From Verrucomicrobiota bacterium (GTDB lineage: Bacteria > Verrucomicrobiota > Verrucomicrobiia > Opitutales > Opitutaceae): a stretch of 64,000 nucleotides of DNA. The stretch is from positions 124,001 to 188,000 of the forward strand of contig VHCJ01000004.1 in NCBI GenBank assembly GCA_016871755.1, read 5' to 3'. The position numbers and the translations under genes were made by a program. The notes below the pieces were generated by a model. That model did no database searches. It saw nothing but the letters and a program-made list of their open reading frames with translations, and was not told the origin of the DNA. Every line of letters starts with the position of its first letter. Position 1 is the first letter of the stretch. This document shows, in pieces, positions 39,402 to 47,708 of this stretch.

Positions 39402-39766
39402 GCGGGGTGATTCGAAGGGGTCTGTTAACCGGGACCAAGAACGAGGCCTTCGCAAGACATTGTCACGCGAAAGCCAGCGCCGCCATCCGTTTGCTTGAGG
39501 GAGCGGATCAGCATCCCTAGGCGAATTGCGCGCTTCGCGGGAGCGATCGGGACGCCGCGCATGCGGGCTTCCCGGTCCACGGTCAGCCCGTCGCCTTGGC
39601 GCGTGCGTCGCCGCTCGGGCTCATTGCGGTCCGGTTACGCGCGGTGGACGGTCGGGCGTAACGCCGGTACCCTCCGTCCCCGGGGCACCGCGCGTCTGCC
39701 TTGGGGCGGCCGCGTGGGCTCGCCTTTTGCGTTTACTTCCGAAAACCAGATAACTTACAAAGACCT
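39402..39766. other. 365-bp divergent intergenic region
   Basis: This gap lies between the divergent YejB-like (-) and ACP-dehydratase (+) genes and should hold both promoters. The last 45 bp before 39767 are unusually AT-rich for the window (TTGCGTTTAC, GAAAACCAGATAACTT). TTGCGT at 39727 and TAACTT at 39751 are 18 bp apart but are weak -35/-10 matches. I see no convincing small gene, repeat or RNA structure in it. Confidence 0.4.
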
Positions 39767-40762
39767 ATGATGTCCGATGTCCCCCCGAGCAATGAGGCGG
39801 CTCCGAACCGAGCGGAAGTGCCACCCAAGCCGTTCTCCCCCGAGGACGAGGTTGCCATGCGGGAGTCGCTCAAACGTTGCTCGGCGGCCACGGTCGAGGC
39901 AGCGGTGCAGTTCCGCCGGACCCGGGATGTGGCCCTGCTGCCGACCATTGTCCTGGGCGTGATCGAACGCTTCGTGGAGTTGGAGCTGCGTCCGAAGCTG
40001 CGCGAGGGCGACGACGATCTCCGCTTGGTCGAAGACCTCGGAGTCGACTCGCTCACGATGATGGAGACCGTGATGCTCGTGGAGGAGGTGCTGCAGATGC
40101 AGACCAATAACGACGAATTGCGCAACCTGCGCACCGTCGGCGACGTGAAGACCTTCATTGATTGCAAGGTGCGTGGCCTGCCCCTGCCGAAACCAACGCG
40201 GTTCCTTCCGGTCGAGCAGGTGGCGGCGGTGATGCCGATCCAGCCGCCGTTCCTCTTCATCAACGAGGCGCAGATCGGATCGGCCGGCGCGCAGGGCAAG
40301 TACAAGATCACCGGTCAGGAATTTTTCCTCCAGGGGCATTTCAAGGACAACCCGGTCCTCCCGGCCTCGATCATGCTCGAGGCGCTGGGGCAACTCGCGG
40401 TGCTGTTTCTCCTTGAGGGCGCGCACGCGGAGCCCGGGAAGCGGGTCGATCCGTCGCGCATCCTATTCACGAGTTGTGAAGGCGTCCGGTGCCATCGCAT
40501 CTGCCGTCCGGGCGACACGCTCACGCTCAGCGTGCGACCGCGGCGGGTGAAGATGCCGCTGGCGACGTTCGAAGGCTCCATCCGCGTCGGTCAGGACAAG
40601 GCCGCGGTCGCGGAGGAGGTCACGCTCACGTTTGCCTACGCCGACGGGGCGACCCAGACGGTCGGTGCGAGAGACAACGCGGCCGCCGGCGCGCCGTCAC
40701 ACCCCCGCGACGCCGCCGGAGGGCAGCCTCCGCTGGCGGCGGCAGCGGTCTCGGCGTCCTAG
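39767..40762 (+). CDS. Fused acyl carrier protein and FabZ-like 3-hydroxyacyl dehydratase
   Basis: A 331-residue two-domain protein. Residues about 55-135 are an acyl carrier domain with the phosphopantetheine serine S95 in EDLGVDSLTMMETVM. Residues about 150-300 are a hotdog-fold dehydratase of the FabA/FabZ type: catalytic His191 in FFLQGHFKDNPVLPAS and Glu205 in IMLEALGQLA match the family's H and E/D. The 25-residue C-terminal tail is low-complexity. Tethering the carrier to the dehydratase suggests a dedicated fatty-acyl or polyene pathway separate from housekeeping FAS. Two adjacent ATGs (39767 and 39770) are possible. The ketosynthase follows after 111 bp. Confidence 0.82.
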   Translation: MMSDVPPSNEAAPNRAEVPPKPFSPEDEVAMRESLKRCSAATVEAAVQFRRTRDVALLPTIVLGVIERFVELELRPKLREGDDDLRLVEDLGVDSLTMMETVMLVEEVLQMQTNNDELRNLRTVGDVKTFIDCKVRGLPLPKPTRFLPVEQVAAVMPIQPPFLFINEAQIGSAGAQGKYKITGQEFFLQGHFKDNPVLPASIMLEALGQLAVLFLLEGAHAEPGKRVDPSRILFTSCEGVRCHRICRPGDTLTLSVRPRRVKMPLATFEGSIRVGQDKAAVAEEVTLTFAYADGATQTVGARDNAAAGAPSHPRDAAGGQPPLAAAAVSAS

Positions 40763-40873
40763 GTTCTGGTGGGGCGGGCGGGGATCTCGGTTCCCGCGTT
40801 GACCCCGCAGGACGCAGCATCAGGATTGGGGTTTTCCCGGCACCTGATTCCGCCCGGTGCCGTTCTGACAACC

Positions 40874-42133
40874 ATGGCTCGGATTTTCGTCACCGGCGTC
40901 GGCTTCATTACCAGCATCGGCAACGACCGCGAGGCGGTCTCCCGCAGTCTGCGCGAGTTGCGGCACGGCATGGTGCGCTACCCGCCGTTCGACAAGCCGG
41001 AGGTCCCGGTCAAGGTCGCGGCCCCGGTGCGCGGCTTCGGGGTGGACTCCCCGGATCCCGAGGACTGGACCTACCCGTCGGAGTACCGACTGAAACGGGA
41101 GGTTCTGCGGAGCCTCTGTCCGAACGCGCTCTTTGCTTATTGCGCGATGCAGCAGGCGATCCGCGATGCGCGCCTCGGGGATACCGACATCTCCAATCAG
41201 GACACCGGGCTCTATGCCGCGTCGGGCGGGTCGCCCACGATCCTGGGCCGGTTGCTGAATCAAATGTACCAGCAGGGAGTGATGCGGTGTCCGCCGCTGG
41301 GCATCGTGGCCTCGATCGCCGGCACGGTGCAGTTCAACCTCGTCGCTCACTTCAAGATCAAGGGAGTGTCCTGCGGCTTGTCGTCGGCGTGTGCATCATC
41401 CTCCCACGCCCTCGGGTTCGCTTTCGACGATCTGGTTCTCGGACGACAGAAGCGGATGTTCGTGGTGGGCGCGGAGGACGGCAACGTGGATACGATTCTC
41501 CCGTTCGCGGGCATGCGGGCGCTGTCGCTCAATCCGGATCCGGACACGGCGTCCCGGCCCTTCGACGTGGCGCGGGATGGCTTCGTGGGAACCGGGGGGG
41601 CGACGGTCCTCGTGCTGGAGACGGAAGCGGAGGTGGAGCGCCGCGGCGTCGTGCCCTACTGCGAGGTCGCGGGATGGGGGCAGGCGTCGGACGGGTACAA
41701 CGTCGCCATCTCCCATCCGGAGGGGCACGGTCTGCGCCTCGCGATCGAGCGGTCGCTGCGGGCGGCGGGCATCGCATCGACGGAGGTGGATTACGTGAAC
41801 GCGCATGCCACGTCGACGCCGATCGGGGATATCTCGGAGGTGCGGGCGCTGCGCGCGGTTTTCGGCAGCGACATCGGCCGGGTGGCGGTGAGTTCGACGA
41901 AGGCGCTGACGGGTCACGGACTCTCCCTTGCGGGCGCGATGGAGACCGGATTCTGCGCCCTCGCGCTGCGGGAGGGATTCCTCCCCGGCTCCGCGCACCT
42001 CTCGAACCCGGATCCGGCGTGTGCCGGCATGAACATCCCCCGTCAGACCGTCGCCGCTGAACCGCGGGTCGTGTTGAACAACAGCAGCGGATTCGGCGGT
42101 GCCAACGTCTGTCTCGTGCTCCGTCGTGCCTAG
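40874..42133 (+). CDS. Beta-ketoacyl-ACP synthase (KAS I/II type)
   Basis: A 419-residue condensing enzyme that extends acyl chains on an acyl carrier protein. The catalytic triad is complete: Cys173 in GLSSACASSSHAL, His311 in VNAHATSTPIGD and His348 in TKALTGHGLSLAG. The C-terminal NNSSGFGGANVCLV is the usual glycine-rich end. It differs from housekeeping FabF in insertions around 105-150 (TGLYAASGGSPTILGRLLNQMYQ), pointing to a specialised chain. No chain-length-factor partner is adjacent. ATG 40874 is the standard MARIFVTGVGF start. The downstream SDR overlaps its 3' end. Confidence 0.9.
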   Translation: MARIFVTGVGFITSIGNDREAVSRSLRELRHGMVRYPPFDKPEVPVKVAAPVRGFGVDSPDPEDWTYPSEYRLKREVLRSLCPNALFAYCAMQQAIRDARLGDTDISNQDTGLYAASGGSPTILGRLLNQMYQQGVMRCPPLGIVASIAGTVQFNLVAHFKIKGVSCGLSSACASSSHALGFAFDDLVLGRQKRMFVVGAEDGNVDTILPFAGMRALSLNPDPDTASRPFDVARDGFVGTGGATVLVLETEAEVERRGVVPYCEVAGWGQASDGYNVAISHPEGHGLRLAIERSLRAAGIASTEVDYVNAHATSTPIGDISEVRALRAVFGSDIGRVAVSSTKALTGHGLSLAGAMETGFCALALREGFLPGSAHLSNPDPACAGMNIPRQTVAAEPRVVLNNSSGFGGANVCLVLRRA

Positions 42134-42983
42134 CCTCACACCCGTTGCGGAGACCCGGAGCGCGCTGGAACGGCGCACGGCGTGGGTGTCGGGCGCGAGC
42201 AGCGGCCTCGGCCACGCCGTCGTGGCGCTTCTGCTCGCGGAGGGCTACGACGTCTGGGGCACCGCGCGCGACCTCGGCCGGCTGTCCAGTTGGTCCGGCG
42301 ATCCACGCTTCCATGCGGTCGCGCTCGACCTGCGGGATCCGGCGGGGGCGGAGGCCGCTTTCCTCGCCGCGCAGCGCGCCGCCGGCGGGGCGTTCACGGT
42401 CTGCGTGCAGAACGCCGGCTTCGGCGAATTCGGCGCATTCGCGGCGGCGGATGCGGGCGTCTGGGAGGACGCCGTGGCCGCCCTGTTGCTCAGCACGGCC
42501 CGCCTCAGCCGACTCGCGGTGCAGGGGTTCGCCACGCGTCCGCCCGGCCGCGGCACCTTGGTGCACGTCTCCTCGCTGGCGGTGGAATTTCCCTTGCCGC
42601 TGATGAGCGGCTACAACGTGGCGAAGGCCGGCCTCTCGGCTCTGAGCGAGAGTTTGATCGTTGAATGCCGCGGGACGGCCGTCACGGTGATTGATTTCCG
42701 GCCCGGCGACACCCGCACCCCGTTCAACCAAGCCATGCGAGCCACCGCTGCCCTCGACCACGCGCGCGAACAACGGATTTGGGCACGGCTGGAGCGCAAC
42801 CTTGCGGAGGGACCGTCGCCGGAGACCGTGGCCCATGATCTCATCCGCGCGCTGCGGCGCGGCCGCTCCGGCGTGGTGCGAAGCGGTTCCTTCTTCCAGG
42901 CGCGGCTCGGGCCGCTCCTCGCCCGCCTCGCCCCGGGCGGGCTGCGCCGTTGGGTGCTCGCGCAGTATTTCGGGGTCCATTGA
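42126..42983 (+). CDS. Short-chain dehydrogenase/reductase, candidate 3-ketoacyl reductase
   Basis: A 285-residue classical SDR. NAD(P)-binding GASSGLGHAV, the NAGFGEFGAF segment, Ser in VSSLAVEFPLPL and the YNVAKAG Tyr-Lys pair give an intact active site. With ACP, dehydratase and ketosynthase upstream, the missing step of an elongation cycle is 3-keto reduction, so this is the likely ketoreductase; a sugar or lipid SDR is also possible. I chose GTG 42126 (8-nt overlap with the ketosynthase) because an ATG at 42099 would overlap by 35 nt. The stop at 42983 overlaps the next start. Confidence 0.78.
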   Translation: MPSLTPVAETRSALERRTAWVSGASSGLGHAVVALLLAEGYDVWGTARDLGRLSSWSGDPRFHAVALDLRDPAGAEAAFLAAQRAAGGAFTVCVQNAGFGEFGAFAAADAGVWEDAVAALLLSTARLSRLAVQGFATRPPGRGTLVHVSSLAVEFPLPLMSGYNVAKAGLSALSESLIVECRGTAVTVIDFRPGDTRTPFNQAMRATAALDHAREQRIWARLERNLAEGPSPETVAHDLIRALRRGRSGVVRSGSFFQARLGPLLARLAPGGLRRWVLAQYFGVH

Positions 42984-44215
42984 GCGTGGAGCAGGTCCGC
43001 ATCCTCGTCCTCACCTCGAGCACCGGCGGTGGTCACGACGCCCGCGCCGAGGCCTTCGCGGATTGGTGCTTCCAACTCTACCGCCACGGCGTGGACGTCC
43101 GCATCGAACAGATGCTCGAGCGCTCCTCCGTCGTGAACCGCGGCGGCGTGCATCTCTACAACTGGATCCAGCGCCGGGTGCCCTTCCTGCACGGGATCTA
43201 CTACGCGATCGTGGAGCTGCTGGCCGTGCTCAACCGCCGCACGGTCTCCCTCGGCCGCGGGTATTACGTCGACGCGCTCCGCGAGTACCGCCCGCACCTC
43301 ATTCTCAGCGTGCACGACTGCCTGAACCGCGGGTACTTTCCGCTCGCGCGGCGCATCCTCGCGCCTGACCGCGTACGTTGCGTGACGTACTGCGGCGAGT
43401 TCTCCGGCGGCTGGGGCTATTCCGTCAATTGGATCGAGCCGACGGTTGACCGCTATTACTCGCGCACGCCGACCGCCCGCGACTTCGCGGTGCGCAAGGG
43501 CATTCCGGCGGACCGCTGCCTCGTGCGGGGTCACCTGATGGCGCCCCGCGCGCACCGCGAGGTGTTCGACGCCGCCGGTGTCGCGCGCTTCCGTGAGCAG
43601 GATCTTGGACTGAAGGCGGACCGCCTCACGGTCTTCCTCGCGACTGGCGGCAACGGCGCGAACAACCACTTCGCCCTGCTGCCCGCGCTGATCAAGCACT
43701 CCGACCGTGTGCAGGCGATCGTGATCTGCGGGCGCGACAAGGACACCCACCACGCGCTGGTGCGGTGGCGGGCGCAGCATCCGGAGCTCCGTCTCTACAT
43801 CGAGGGCTACTCCGACCAGGTCCACCGCCTCATGCAGGCGAGCGACGTGATCGTCACTCGCGGCGGCACCACTACCTGCGCGAAGGCGCTGCACTTCCGG
43901 TGCCCGATCATCTTCAATGCCTTCGGTGGCATCATGCCGCAGGAGCGCCTGACGTGGAAGTTCTTCCGTAACGGGGCGCAGTCGGCCAAGATCGAGCAGG
44001 CGGGGGACTTCGCCGACTTGCTGTCGGGCTGGGTCCGCGCGCCGGAGCGTTTCGACGCCTACCGTCGGGCTTTCCTAAGCCTGCGCTACGCGGAGGACCC
44101 CACGCTGTTGATCGACGAGATCGTGCAACTGGCGGCGGACGCCGCGAACCTGTCGCTGCGACGCTGGCCCTTTGAAGCGCTCGAGCCTGGCCCCGCTGGA
44201 GGATCGAGACCGTGA
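42980..44215 (+). CDS. MGDG-synthase/MurG-like glycosyltransferase
   Basis: An approximately 411-residue GT-B enzyme. The N terminus VRILVLTSSTGGGHDARAEAFADW is the monogalactosyldiacylglycerol-synthase type signature (SxGGGH), and the C-terminal half has the GT28 donor-binding features (LTVFLATGGNGANNH, QASDVIVTRGGTTTCAKAL, PIIFNAFGGIMPQE). Such enzymes transfer sugar from a nucleotide donor to a lipid acceptor at the inner membrane. Here that suggests glycosylation of the lipid made by the preceding acyl enzymes, which is inference. The start is TTG 42980 (overlapping the SDR stop) or GTG 42986. A GTGA overlap joins it to the next gene. Confidence 0.85.
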   Translation: MSVEQVRILVLTSSTGGGHDARAEAFADWCFQLYRHGVDVRIEQMLERSSVVNRGGVHLYNWIQRRVPFLHGIYYAIVELLAVLNRRTVSLGRGYYVDALREYRPHLILSVHDCLNRGYFPLARRILAPDRVRCVTYCGEFSGGWGYSVNWIEPTVDRYYSRTPTARDFAVRKGIPADRCLVRGHLMAPRAHREVFDAAGVARFREQDLGLKADRLTVFLATGGNGANNHFALLPALIKHSDRVQAIVICGRDKDTHHALVRWRAQHPELRLYIEGYSDQVHRLMQASDVIVTRGGTTTCAKALHFRCPIIFNAFGGIMPQERLTWKFFRNGAQSAKIEQAGDFADLLSGWVRAPERFDAYRRAFLSLRYAEDPTLLIDEIVQLAADAANLSLRRWPFEALEPGPAGGSRP

Positions 44216-45429
44216 GCGCGTCCTCGCCGACCGTGGCCTACCTGTTCACCACGTTCCCGAAGGTCTCGGAGACGTTTCTGCAGCGGGAGGTGCGGGCGAT
44301 GCTCGGGCAGGGAGTCGACGTGCGGTTGTTTTCGCTCTGGGGCGGCGGCGGGACGTTCGCCGGCGTGCCGGTGGCGACGTTTTCCAAATGGCGGCTGCTG
44401 GGACTCCTCGGGATCATCCCGTGGGCGGCGGTGGTCCACCCGCGCGTATTCTGGCGCCTCGTGGCGGGCGTGTTGACGCGGCGAAGCGGTTCCGCGTTGA
44501 CCCTCTTGGAGAACTTTCTCGGTGCGGGCTTTGCGGGGGTCCACTACCGCGGGTTCCGCCGGGCCGGAGTCCAGTGGATCCACGCGGTGTGGGGCGGCGG
44601 TCCGGCGACCGCAGCGTGGATTCTGCATCGCCTCAACGGCCATCCCTACAGCGTCGGGGTGCACGCCTACGACTCTATTCAGGACGGCGGCGATCCGTGG
44701 CTGCCGGAGAAAGTGGCGGCGGCGCGATTCGTCCACACCTCGACGGCCATGGCGGCGACGGAACTGCAGCGCCGCGGGCTGGGGCGGGGGAAGGTGCTCG
44801 TGATTCGGAGGGGGCTCGACGCTTTTCCCGCGCTGCGTCCGCTCCGCGATCGGCGCGAGCCCCTTCGCATCCTCTGTGTGGCCCGACTCGTGGAAAAAAA
44901 GGGTCTCCTGCGGCAGGTCGCCGTCTACCGTCACCTCAAAGGGCAATCCTTCTCCTTCACCGTGCGAATCGTCGGTGAGGGGCCGTTGCGAGCGGCACTG
45001 GACCGAAAGATCGACGAAGATGGCCTTCGTGATCGCGTGCAGTTGCTCGGGCAGCTTCCTTCCTCCGAGGTCTGGCGCCAACTGGAGTGGGCGGACGTGC
45101 TGGTGCACACCGGCGTGGTTGCGGCCAGCGGCGATCGCGACGGCCTGCCGAACGTCATCCCGGAGGCGATGAGTGCGGGCGTACTCGTGGTCACCACGCC
45201 GGAGGCCGGCCCGCAGGAGGCGGTGACCGAGGGACGGTCCGGCTTCGTGGCGCCGCTGGACGAGCCGGCGCGCTGGGAGGCGGCGTTGCGTCGCATCGTC
45301 ACGGACGATGCGCTCGCGGAGGCCGTGCGCCGCGAAGCCCGGCGATGGACGGAGGAAAACTACGACGCGCAGCGCAACGCGGCGGTGCTGGCCGCGGCCT
45401 TCCGGTCGGGCGGGAGGCAGGAGCCATGA
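44212..45429 (+). CDS. GT4-family glycosyltransferase
   Basis: A 405-residue GT-B glycosyltransferase. TVAYLFTTFPKVSETFLQREVRAML is the opening of the GT4 colanic-acid/exopolysaccharide type. The donor domain holds LRILCVARLVEKKGL, VRIVGEGPLR, VQLLGQLPSSEVW, and DGLPNVIPEAMSAGVLVVTTPEAGPQEAV with the conserved E of the EX7E motif. GTG 44212 overlaps the upstream stop by 4 nt and the next gene's ATG overlaps its own stop, so these form a tight operon. Sugar specificity is unknown. Confidence 0.92.
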   Translation: MSASSPTVAYLFTTFPKVSETFLQREVRAMLGQGVDVRLFSLWGGGGTFAGVPVATFSKWRLLGLLGIIPWAAVVHPRVFWRLVAGVLTRRSGSALTLLENFLGAGFAGVHYRGFRRAGVQWIHAVWGGGPATAAWILHRLNGHPYSVGVHAYDSIQDGGDPWLPEKVAAARFVHTSTAMAATELQRRGLGRGKVLVIRRGLDAFPALRPLRDRREPLRILCVARLVEKKGLLRQVAVYRHLKGQSFSFTVRIVGEGPLRAALDRKIDEDGLRDRVQLLGQLPSSEVWRQLEWADVLVHTGVVAASGDRDGLPNVIPEAMSAGVLVVTTPEAGPQEAVTEGRSGFVAPLDEPARWEAALRRIVTDDALAEAVRREARRWTEENYDAQRNAAVLAAAFRSGGRQEP

Positions 45430-46472
45430 TCTTCCTCGATGTCACCCAGGCGTCGCGGTCGCCGCATTTCTCCGGACTGAATCGCGTTTCCGCGTGTTTG
45501 CGTTCGGCGGGCTCGGACGTCGTCACACCCATCCGCTGGCGGGAGTGGTCCGGGGAACTCGGTCCGGGGGACTGTTTCCTGACCAGCGAGCTCTTCTCGG
45601 ACGAGGAGCGTCCGGGGATCCGCACTTGGCTCGCGCGCCGGGGCGGTCGCGCCGTCGCCGTCTTTCACGATGCGATTCCGCTGCGGCAGCCGCAAATCGC
45701 GTGGGCTCGCAGCGTCGGGCGTCACGCGGCGTACGTGAAACTCCTGGCGGAGTTCGACGACGTGCTGGCGGTGTCGGCGGACAGCGCGCGGGACCTCGAT
45801 GAACTCTGGCGCTGGCAGGGCGTGGTCCCGCGGGCGAGGATCGGCGTGATCACCCTCGGAGCCGACGGATTGGGTCAGCCGCGCGGGGTTCCGCCCGCGA
45901 CGATGCCGCCACGCAACGTGGTCGCCGTCGGCATCCTTGAGCCCCGCAAGAACCAGACCGTCCTGCTTGATGCCGCGGAGCGGCTTTGGCGTCGCGGTCG
46001 GCTGTTTCGGATCGTGGTCGTGGGCCGGGTAAACCCTCACTTCGGGGGGCCGATCGCCCGGCGCGTGGCGGCGCTGGGCCGACGTTATCCCGGCCTCGTG
46101 GTGCATGAGGCGCGTCTCGACGATGTGCGTCTTGCGGAGCGGCTCGATGGTGCTCGATGCACCGCGTTTCCCAGTCTCGCGGAAGGGTGCGGGCTGCCTG
46201 TCCTTGAGTCCCTGTGGGCCGGACGACCCTGTCTCTGCGGGGACGTCGCTGCGATCCGGGAGAGCGCGGTCGGGGGCGGTTGCGAGGTGCTGCTCCCGCA
46301 TGACGTGGCGGCGTGGGAGCAGGCGCTTGAGCGCATGCTCTTTGATGACGCGCATTGGCGCATGCGGATGCGCGAGGCGACGGAGCGGCGGCTACCGCGT
46401 TGGAGCGGTACGATCGCGTCCGTGCTGCAGGCGTGCCGCGGGCACCGGGTGGCCGCGGGCACGGGTGTCTAG
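45426..46472 (+). CDS. GT4-family glycosyltransferase (paralogue of 47709-48911)
   Basis: A 348-residue GT-B enzyme. N-terminal MIFLDVTQASRSPHFSGLNRVSACL and FHDAIPLRQPQIA, then VVAVGILEPRKNQTVLLDAAERL and CTAFPSLAEGCGLPVLESLWAGRPCLCG in the donor domain. The same pattern (VDLSHTS..TGVQRV, FHDAIALRLPEL, LSVGSIEGRKNH, FTVYPSLMEGFGLPVLESVG) occurs in the protein at 47709-48911 on the other strand, so the two are paralogues. The ATG overlaps the previous stop (ATGA). The 3' end shares CTAG with the convergent alpha-oxoamine synthase gene. Confidence 0.9.
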   Translation: MIFLDVTQASRSPHFSGLNRVSACLRSAGSDVVTPIRWREWSGELGPGDCFLTSELFSDEERPGIRTWLARRGGRAVAVFHDAIPLRQPQIAWARSVGRHAAYVKLLAEFDDVLAVSADSARDLDELWRWQGVVPRARIGVITLGADGLGQPRGVPPATMPPRNVVAVGILEPRKNQTVLLDAAERLWRRGRLFRIVVVGRVNPHFGGPIARRVAALGRRYPGLVVHEARLDDVRLAERLDGARCTAFPSLAEGCGLPVLESLWAGRPCLCGDVAAIRESAVGGGCEVLLPHDVAAWEQALERMLFDDAHWRMRMREATERRLPRWSGTIASVLQACRGHRVAAGTGV

Positions 46473-47665
46473 AGCGACTTGACCGCGTGGGCCATCGCCT
46501 CGCCGATGCGATCGATTTCCTCGTCTGTGTGCATCGCTGACACTGCGGTGCGGATGAGGTCCTTGCCCGGTGGCACGGCGGGAGCGATGGACATCACCGT
46601 GAAGATGCCGCGATCCAGCAGGGCGCGCCAGAACCGATAGGCGTTCTCCCGGGAGCCGAGGACGATCGGAACCGCCGGGGTCTGGGTCTCCCACGTGTCG
46701 AGTCCCAGTGACTTCAAGATCGCGAGGTAGCGCCGGGTGTTGCGCCAGAGTCGTTCCAAGTGCTCGGGCTCCGACTGCATCAACTGCAGCGCGGCGAGGG
46801 CCGCACCGGCCTGGCTCGGGGCGATCGCGGCCGAGAAGATCGTCTGCTTCGAATGCGTGCGCAGGTACTCGATGGTTTCCCGCGAGCCGGCGACGAAGCC
46901 GCCCGTGCTCGCCAGCGATTTCGACAGGCTGCCGCAGAGCACGTCGATCTTGTCGCTCAGGCCGAAATGATCCGCCGTACCCCGGCCCTGCCGCCCGAGC
47001 ACGCCGAATCCGTGCGCGTCGTCGAGCACCGTGAAGCAACCATACTCCCCGGCGATCTCCGTGAGCTCCGGGAGGCGGGCGATGTGTCCCTCCATCGAAT
47101 ACACTCCCTCGATGATGAGCAGCTTGGCCGCGTCGGCGCCGGCAGTCTGGAGCAACTGGCGCAGGTCGTCCGGGTTGTTGTGGGAAAATCGCTCGACGGT
47201 GGCGTGCGACAGGCGGATGCCATCCCAGAGGCAGGAGTGCAGGTTTTTGTCCGCGAGGACGAGGTCGCCCTTCTGCGCAAAGCCGGCGACGCTGGCCATC
47301 ACGGAGAGGTAGCCGGCGGAGTGCACGTGACAGGCCTCGCGCCCGAGAAACCCGGCCAGCGCGTCCTCAAGCTCAAGGTGGTAGGCGCGGGAGCCGTTGG
47401 ACGGCCGTGCACCGGTCGTGCTGGTGCCCCAGCGCCGGACTGCGGCCTGCGCCGCCTCGATCACCTTGGGGTGGAAGGAGAACCCGAGGTAATCATTGCT
47501 CGAGAGCATGATCATCTCTTTCCCGTCCAACCTCACGCGCGTCCCCGCCTGCTCCTCCATGGCGTGGTAGTAGGGGGCGTACTTCAGGCGCATCTTCGTC
47601 GCATAGTCAATGCGACACCGCTCCAGCAGCGGCTTCGAAGCCCGGTTGAAAAAGGGGAACGCCAT
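46469..47665 (-). CDS. PLP-dependent alpha-oxoamine synthase
   Basis: A 398-residue fold-I PLP enzyme of the KBL/AONS/serine palmitoyltransferase group, which condenses an acyl thioester with an amino acid and releases CO2. LSSNDYLGFSFHP and GTSTTGARPSNGSRAYHLELE are the glycine-acceptor region, DDAHGFGVLGRQGRG binds PLP, and Schiff-base Lys249 lies in CGSLSKSLASTGG. No other biotin or threonine-catabolism gene is nearby, while an ACP, ketosynthase and lipid glycosyltransferase are, so a long-chain base or sphingolipid-type product is an attractive inference. BioF remains possible. ATG 47665 gives a normal start; it is last of a - strand operon. Confidence 0.85.
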   Translation of the reverse strand: MAFPFFNRASKPLLERCRIDYATKMRLKYAPYYHAMEEQAGTRVRLDGKEMIMLSSNDYLGFSFHPKVIEAAQAAVRRWGTSTTGARPSNGSRAYHLELEDALAGFLGREACHVHSAGYLSVMASVAGFAQKGDLVLADKNLHSCLWDGIRLSHATVERFSHNNPDDLRQLLQTAGADAAKLLIIEGVYSMEGHIARLPELTEIAGEYGCFTVLDDAHGFGVLGRQGRGTADHFGLSDKIDVLCGSLSKSLASTGGFVAGSRETIEYLRTHSKQTIFSAAIAPSQAGAALAALQLMQSEPEHLERLWRNTRRYLAILKSLGLDTWETQTPAVPIVLGSRENAYRFWRALLDRGIFTVMSIAPAVPPGKDLIRTAVSAMHTDEEIDRIGEAMAHAVKSL

Positions 47666-47708
47666 GAGACGGCAACGCTGCCCCGACCGCCGGCGGAGGC
47701 AACTGGTT

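Noticed and set aside
39727-39756. TTGCGT-18 bp-TAACTT as a sigma-70 promoter for the ACP-dehydratase gene
   Set aside because: Only three of six bases match at -35 and the -10 is poor; kept as a note in the intergenic entry only.
39495-39770. A 91-codon + strand frame in the intergenic region before the ACP-dehydratase gene
   Set aside because: Arg/Ser-rich, no hydrophobic or domain pattern, and overlaps the next start.
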